A DNA stretch of 64,000 nt, taken from positions 1 through 64,000 of the forward strand of contig DATGMD010000073.1 of assembly GCA_035293805.1 (NCBI GenBank), read 5' to 3'. This DNA is from JAJPHF01 sp035293805. Its GTDB lineage: Bacteria; Chloroflexota; UBA6077; JAJPHF01. The notes under the pieces are model-generated. The model had not been told where the DNA came from, ran no database searches, and saw only the letters and a list, made by a program, of their open reading frames with translations. Positions 59,569-64,000 of the stretch are shown piece by piece (positions within the stretch are counted from its first letter, which is position 1; every line of letters starts with the position of its first letter). The position numbers and the translations under genes are program-made.

Positions 59569-61260
59569 TCACGCGATCCTGCGCCGACTCGGATACAGCC
59601 AGCGGTGTCGCTTCGCGATCCTCCACGTGTACGCCAGCGAGTTGATAATGGCCGTGAGCATCTCACCTGTGCGGCTGCCGTAGAACTCGTCGTCGGCCGG
59701 GCACGTGTGCGCCGTGAGGTTACGAGCTAGGCACGCGACTAGGTAGTTGCGCGCGATAAAGGTGTTGGCGGACTGCGTGTACTTCGGATCGTTGAGCAGC
59801 ACGGTGAGCTTGGAGTATGCATCACTTTCGGAGTTGAAGCCTACCATGTCGCCACCGTTCCGCTTCGCCTCGTCCTCGAAGAACTGCTGCCACGGCTCCG
59901 AGTCCATCACACCATTGATGACGCCTACCAGGCCGGTACGCGGCTTCGCCCAAGCCGGCTTCCGCTTGGCTCCCACGTGCCTCAGCAAATCCTCTAGCCC
60001 CGTGGCGATGTTCTTCACCAGCGTGTACTTGTCCTCTCTCGACCAGCCAGTGAACGCACCATGGCCGCGATCTACGGCGCCCATCTTCGATAGCGTGGCA
60101 GGCACGATGTCGAGATGATTCACCCAGCAGTAGGCCAGAAGTTCGTCAGCATCGCGGCGGGCCAATGGTCGTCCTATCTGCAACCCTGTCTGTCCAGCGG
60201 TCTCATTGTGCCCCTTGAAGAACACATCGAGCACGTCTCGTGCCTCATCGGTTACCCGCGCCACCTTGCTTGCATGTCGTATGTCGCGCTTGACCCACCA
60301 TGGGCGCCCAGCACTCACATTCTCTGCGATCTGCTCCAGCGCTTCGCCAGTTATCCAGCGTATGAACTGCAACTGGTGCTGTATATCGCGATCTACCTCG
60401 CGAGCAAGCCGCGCCCGGTCGGCTTCCTCGTAATGATGCCGTAGTCCGCGAAGGAATCGCAGGAAATCATACAGATCATCGCGCCGCAATTGATAACGTT
60501 GAGCGATGAGAAGTGCCAAGTGTGACATTCTGGCGGAGAATCGGCGGCCTTGCGACGCGTTCAGGCGGATTACCTGGTGAACTTCAACTGCTGCGGAGAA
60601 GGCACGCGTTGTAATTCGATCATGGCCCAGGATGAAGGCGGCCAATGCATCATAATCGGCCGCTCGTCCGCAAAAGGTTCGTAGGTTTTCGTCGCCAGGC
60701 CCACGCGGCAGACCATGAGTCCTCCGATAGTCCTCGGGAAGCGCCACGAGAAGGCTATGATTGTAGAAGTAGTCCGGGAACTGCTGGAGATGATGCAGTT
60801 GGTGGACCTGCCAGTAGGCATAGTAATGCTCGGCGGCGTTGACGTACAGATCAGAGCCGGGGCGCACCTGCACTCGGTACGACATCCACGGCCTGAAGGA
60901 GCCTGGGGCCGGCCGCTCAAAGTGAGGGCTGCTTTCTGGCGCGCGGTCAAACGGATGGACGAAAGCGTCGAGCGTTCTAGCTGGGTAAGCGTGCAACTGC
61001 TCGTAGGCATCGGCGTCAGGGGGGCGCCTGACGCGCGGCGAGTTGTCGTCAAAGTCCCGGATCATGGCGTGCCTGTATCGGGCGTACTCGGGCGACTGGA
61101 TCACCCGAGCGCGTGGCAGCATAACGCCTTCCCGCTCGTAGTGCTCCATTTCATGCTCGCCCACGCGGACCTTCAGCGCATTGCAGTAGTTGATGAACGC
61201 ATTGAGCGACAGATACGGGTTGCCGTACCTAGTCAAAGAGGTGTCAATCACGCCCCGCAT
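59569..61260 (-). CDS. Large uncharacterised protein with a C-terminal HEPN-like motif
   Basis: 563 residues from ATG 61260 (GGAG upstream); the frame runs on to 62058 without coding character. No known domain covers the N-terminal part, which is rich in aromatic residues and His (EHYYAYWQVHQLHHLQQFPD, about 160-180). The central part is helical and charged. Near the C-terminus ARNYLVACLARNLTAHTCPA (about 515) contains RNLTAH, the R-x4-H signature of HEPN ribonucleases, followed by FYGSRTGEMLTAIINSLAYT. HEPN proteins occur in anti-phage and toxin systems, and this one lies in a recombinase-linked island. Function unproven. Confidence 0.7.
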   Translation of the reverse strand: MRGVIDTSLTRYGNPYLSLNAFINYCNALKVRVGEHEMEHYEREGVMLPRARVIQSPEYARYRHAMIRDFDDNSPRVRRPPDADAYEQLHAYPARTLDAFVHPFDRAPESSPHFERPAPGSFRPWMSYRVQVRPGSDLYVNAAEHYYAYWQVHQLHHLQQFPDYFYNHSLLVALPEDYRRTHGLPRGPGDENLRTFCGRAADYDALAAFILGHDRITTRAFSAAVEVHQVIRLNASQGRRFSARMSHLALLIAQRYQLRRDDLYDFLRFLRGLRHHYEEADRARLAREVDRDIQHQLQFIRWITGEALEQIAENVSAGRPWWVKRDIRHASKVARVTDEARDVLDVFFKGHNETAGQTGLQIGRPLARRDADELLAYCWVNHLDIVPATLSKMGAVDRGHGAFTGWSREDKYTLVKNIATGLEDLLRHVGAKRKPAWAKPRTGLVGVINGVMDSEPWQQFFEDEAKRNGGDMVGFNSESDAYSKLTVLLNDPKYTQSANTFIARNYLVACLARNLTAHTCPADDEFYGSRTGEMLTAIINSLAYTWRIAKRHRWLYPSRRRIA

Positions 61261-61501
61261 GGCAATAAGCTCCGTGGGTCTCCCAGGGCGCGGCGTCGGA
61301 GGTGAAGCCGGCCCGCAGTCCAATGCCGCTGCTGCTGGTATTGTACGCCCCACGGCGGGCGTGTGGACTGCTTTGCGGATGGTCGAAGCCCGAACTTGCG
61401 GAAGTCGCAACATCGGCCCTACTCGCAGCGTGCTGGCCGTTTTGGCGCCGAATTGCGGCGAGGGGCGCTGCCCGAACATGTACCACGGCGGCCCGCCGGC
61501 G

Positions 61502-61681
61502 CTACTGGTCTTGCGGTGTTGCGTCGGCGTAGAGCGCGGCCAGGAACTCGTCCAGGAGCGGATCGAGCGCGGTATCGTCAAGCTCGCCGTCCGCCGTGAA
61601 CGGCACGGGCAGCAGCGTGCCCCGCACCAACTTCTCGGCCCCCCTGCCCTCCGCCGCCCTGTCCCCAGACCCCTTAGCCAT
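61502..61681 (-). CDS. Tiny paralogous gene B
   Basis: 59 residues, GGAGGTG before the ATG at 61681. The core GTLLPVPFTADGELDDTALD followed by PLLDEFLAALYAD matches the pattern of the preceding gene (GTWFKAPLTPDGKLDEEALR). It overlaps that gene by 8 bases. No family recognised. The shared P-x-T-x-DG-x-LD-x2-AL pattern suggests a short conserved fold duplicated in tandem. Confidence 0.65.
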   Translation of the reverse strand: MAKGSGDRAAEGRGAEKLVRGTLLPVPFTADGELDDTALDPLLDEFLAALYADATPQDQ

Positions 61682-61892
61682 GCTGCACCTCCAGGTCCCG
61701 CCCGGCATCGGCGCGGACGGCGTCGATGGCCGCGTGGAGCTTCGGCACCGCCGCGTCCAGCATGGCGCGAAGCGCCTCCTCGTCCAGCTTGCCGTCTGGG
61801 GTGAGCGGCGCCTTGAACCACGTGCCCACGATCCCGGGCCGTCCATCCGGTGGTCCACCATGACTTGCGGCCGAGCGTTCGCGCCTCACCAT
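61674..61892 (-). CDS. Tiny paralogous gene A
   Basis: 72 residues with a strong ribosome site (GAGGAGGAG) before the ATG at 61892. The core VGTWFKAPLTPDGKLDEEAL is followed by a helical tail (AVPKLHAAIDAVRADAG). It is upstream of, and overlapping with, gene B, so both are translated together. No family recognised. The pair lies between the HEPN-like gene and the HTH/recombinase genes. Confidence 0.65.
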   Translation of the reverse strand: MVRRERSAASHGGPPDGRPGIVGTWFKAPLTPDGKLDEEALRAMLDAAVPKLHAAIDAVRADAGRDLEVQHG

Positions 61893-62036
61893 CCCTGGCT
61901 CCTCCTCTTTGCCTGCAATTAGGCTCCCACCTCATCATCTGGCCAGTGGCCCCGCGCGTGCAATGCGTCCCGCACACACCGTGATGCGCTGCCGGTCGCC
62001 GGCCTCTGGTGCGGGGCCGGACTCGAAACGCTGTGA

Positions 62037-62059
62037 TAATTGTTCTGATAGAGAACAAT
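62037..62059. promoter_or_regulatory. Operator-like perfect palindrome before the HTH gene
   Basis: AATTGTTCT, spacer GATAG, then AGAACAATT, a perfect 9-bp inverted repeat. A TAGAAT -10-like box follows at 62064-62069 and the HTH gene starts at 62087. Repressor binding here would block that promoter. Confidence 0.65.
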
Positions 62060-62086
62060 TAGGGTAGAATATGGCGGAGGCGGCGC

Positions 62087-62323
62087 ATGGCCGAACTGGG
62101 CGATCTGAGCCGGTACGTAACCTTGGCCGAGGCGGCGAAGGCGCTCGGCTTGCCGCGCGACACGGTTCGCCGGCGCGTCGAGCGTAGAATAATGGATGGA
62201 GTCCACCTGGCCCCACGGGTCTGGCTGGTCCGCCGCGATGAGGTCGAACGTTGGCGCGAGCGCGGCAAGCTGCCCGTCGGACGCAAGCCCCGCTCGTCTC
62301 GCCCCGAGCCGCCCACGAAATAG
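62087..62323 (+). CDS. Excisionase/MerR-type HTH protein
   Basis: 78 residues. The helix-turn-helix DLSRYVTLAEAAKALGLPRD followed by TVRRRVERRIMDG and VWLVRRDEVERWRE is the winged form found in excisionase-like and helix-turn-helix type 17 proteins. The tail is basic and Pro-rich. GGAGG precedes the ATG. It lies 62 bases before the serine recombinase on the same strand, so it may control or direct recombination. The palindrome at 62037-62059 may be its own operator. Confidence 0.8.
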   Translation: MAELGDLSRYVTLAEAAKALGLPRDTVRRRVERRIMDGVHLAPRVWLVRRDEVERWRERGKLPVGRKPRSSRPEPPTK

Positions 62324-62385
62324 ATGACCTCGGCGCCGCTGCAACAGCCCGAGGTCTGGCGAGCCCCACCGAGGAGGAACCCACA

Positions 62386-64000
62386 ATGCCAAGTGTATCA
62401 CTCCCCGCGCTCGCACCCCCACCCCTGGCCGCAATCTACTGTCGCGTGTCCACTCCGGGTCAGGAAGCAGACGGCAGCAGCCTAGAAACGCAAGAGGCCG
62501 CCTGCCGGGCCTACGCCGAAGCCAACGGTTACCTGGTGGACGACGAGCACGTCTACCATGAGACACATAGCGGGGCGGAGTTGTGGGAGCGCCCCAAGCT
62601 GACTCGGTTGCGCGAGGCTGTCCGAGATCGCGCGGTGGGTGTAGTGCTCGCGCACGCCATCGACCGCCTGACTCGCGACCCAGTCCACCTCGGCGTCGTG
62701 CTCTCCGAAGCTGATCACGTCGGGGTGTCGGTCGAATTCGTCACAGAGCCGATGGACGATTCGCCCGAGGGCCAACTGATCCTGTTCATCCGGGGCTACG
62801 CTGCGAAGTTGGAGCGAGCCAAGTTTGCGGAGCGCAGTGCCCGTGGCAAGCAGTACCTGGTCGAGCACGGACGACCACTGGTCGGGCCACGGCCGCCCTA
62901 CGGCTACCGTTGGCGGGACGAGGCTAAGACCGGCTGGGAGCCCGACCCCGTGAGCGCCGCTGTCGTGAACCGCCTGTTCGAGGGTATAGCCGCCGGTAGG
63001 ACGCTGGAGGCGCTGGCAGCCGAGTTGCGGGCGGAAGGGCTCCCTACACCCAGCGGCCGAGGCCAGTGGCGTCGCAACACCCTTGCCCACATTCTCCACA
63101 ATCCTGCTTACTGCGGACGGCCGGTCGCCTACCGCTGGCGGCGCATCAAGGAGCGGGGCCGCTGGGTGCGCAGCGAACGGCCCGCGAGCGAGCGCGTGCC
63201 TCTACCCTCCGATGTCGCGCCTGCACTCGTAGATGTTGGCACATGGGAAGCCGTACAGGCTGTACTAACCCGCAATCGCGAGAAGGCGGCCCGAAACAAC
63301 CATCACCCCGACTGGCACTTGCTCCGTGGTGGGTACGCGGAATGCGGGCATTGCGGGCAGAAGCTTCGCGGCCACCAGTATACCGACCGCCGTGGGGATG
63401 CATACCGTGTCGCCGCTTACCGCTGTCCATCGGCACATGGCGGCAGTCTGCACCCCTGCGATGGCAAGCCAATCGTCAGCGGGCGCGCGCTGGACGAGGC
63501 CGTGTGGGCGCGAGTTGCGGCCGTTCTGCTCAAGCCCGAGACGATCCAGAATAAGGTGGCCCAACTACGCCAGGATGACCCGACAGTTGCCGATCTAGCC
63601 GCTCTAGACCGAGCGCTGGCCGACGTGGAGCGCAAGCGGGCCAAGCTAGTCCGTGTCCTGGCGGAGATGGACGAGGACACTGCCGCGCCCGTGGTGACCG
63701 AGCTTGGTAATCTCGCCGCACAGCGGCGCCGGCTTCTTGGCGAGCGTGCGACGGTGGAGGGACGCCAGGCCGCTTGGGCTGTCGCGAGCGCCCGCCTGGA
63801 CGACTTGGTAGCATGGTGCGAGCGCGTTGCCACCAACGTCAAGAAGCTTGATTACGTCGGCAAGCGGCTGGCGCTAGAAGCCCTCGGCGCGCGGGTTCGG
63901 GTGACCCGCGTGCCCGAGGGCATTCGGTGGGAGCTAGAGGCATCAGCGCCCCTGGACCCGCCGACGAGCGGTATTGTGTCCAGCACCTGGCCAGGTGCTG
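62386..64000 (+). CDS. Large serine recombinase (3' end beyond window)
   Basis: 538 codons visible, with no stop before the window edge. The N-terminal resolvase domain has AAIYCRVSTPGQ (catalytic Ser in RVS, about residue 22), DRLTRDPVHLG and EGQLILFIRGYAAKLE. The recombinase domain follows with GPRPPYGYRW (about 170). A zinc ribbon has CGHCGQKLRG (about 325) and a later CPSAHGGSLHPCDG. A coiled-coil (about 410-480) precedes the end. This layout is that of phage and integrative-element integrases. GAGGAGG precedes the ATG at 62386. It suggests that the neighbouring genes belong to an integrated element. Confidence 0.92.
   Translation, partial: MPSVSLPALAPPPLAAIYCRVSTPGQEADGSSLETQEAACRAYAEANGYLVDDEHVYHETHSGAELWERPKLTRLREAVRDRAVGVVLAHAIDRLTRDPVHLGVVLSEADHVGVSVEFVTEPMDDSPEGQLILFIRGYAAKLERAKFAERSARGKQYLVEHGRPLVGPRPPYGYRWRDEAKTGWEPDPVSAAVVNRLFEGIAAGRTLEALAAELRAEGLPTPSGRGQWRRNTLAHILHNPAYCGRPVAYRWRRIKERGRWVRSERPASERVPLPSDVAPALVDVGTWEAVQAVLTRNREKAARNNHHPDWHLLRGGYAECGHCGQKLRGHQYTDRRGDAYRVAAYRCPSAHGGSLHPCDGKPIVSGRALDEAVWARVAAVLLKPETIQNKVAQLRQDDPTVADLAALDRALADVERKRAKLVRVLAEMDEDTAAPVVTELGNLAAQRRRLLGERATVEGRQAAWAVASARLDDLVAWCERVATNVKKLDYVGKRLALEALGARVRVTRVPEGIRWELEASAPLDPPTSGIVSSTWPGA

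Noticed and set aside
59569..62058. 829-codon version of the HEPN-like gene
   Set aside because: Residues before the ATG at 61260 are low complexity and overlap the two tiny genes. The internal ATG has a ribosome site and coding character begins there.

Overview
The window is about 64 kb of very GC-rich bacterial DNA with short intergenic gaps, GTG starts and Shine-Dalgarno sites of the GGAGG type. The mix of genes suggests a member of the Chloroflexota or a similar high-GC environmental lineage: orphan substrate-binding lipoproteins, LLM flavin oxidoreductase, amidohydrolases, cupin dioxygenases and a Gram-positive-type LexA box. This assignment is inferred from gene content only. No rRNA, tRNA or CRISPR array was recognised.

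Layout. 0-5 kb: a partial secreted beta-helix protein, a phosphatase/nuclease, a CPBP membrane protease, a broken RHH/PIN toxin-antitoxin pair and an enamidase-like amidohydrolase. 4.7-16.7 kb: amidinotransferase, dienelactone hydrolase, alpha/beta hydrolase, four periplasmic-binding-type proteins, a Rieske oxygenase, a FecR-domain protein and a creatinase-like M24 protein. 17-26 kb: kynurenine-pathway genes (3-hydroxyanthranilate dioxygenase, tryptophan 2,3-dioxygenase, an ACMSD-like hydrolase). A phage packaging block (small terminase-like, TM protein, large terminase, portal, sigma-like protein) lies between the first two and has a LexA-type box upstream. 26.4-30 kb: copper operon csoR-copA-copZ with recognisable operators. 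30-36 kb: Kelch protein, nitroreductase fragment and four consecutive family-2 glycosyltransferases. 36-57 kb: atypical response regulator, BON protein, LLM oxidoreductase, SDR, ClpS-like protein, Tat-exported amidohydrolase, cupins including a gentisate-dioxygenase-like enzyme, ComEA-like protein, histidine kinase, zinc metallopeptidase, an NDH-2/CBS fusion and a UPF0175/DUF3368 toxin-antitoxin pair.

57.7-64 kb looks like an accessory island. It holds three tandem covarying RNA structures that I interpret as bacterial Y RNAs. They sit tail-to-tail with a gene encoding only the von Willebrand half of a Ro60/Rsr (TROVE) protein, whose RNA-binding N-terminus is missing. Next come a zinc-ribbon membrane protein, a large protein with a HEPN-like RNLTAH motif, two tiny paralogous genes, an HTH/excisionase-like gene behind a perfect operator palindrome, and a large serine recombinase running off the window.

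Across the window are several families of short palindromic repeats: a 107-bp element with terminal inverted repeats in two copies; C/G-rich repeats inserted in frame into copA, the portal and the large terminase; and long, almost loop-free perfect hairpins between genes. The metabolic theme is uptake and oxidative breakdown of aromatic and nitrogen-containing compounds, but no ABC permease or ATPase accompanies the six binding proteins.
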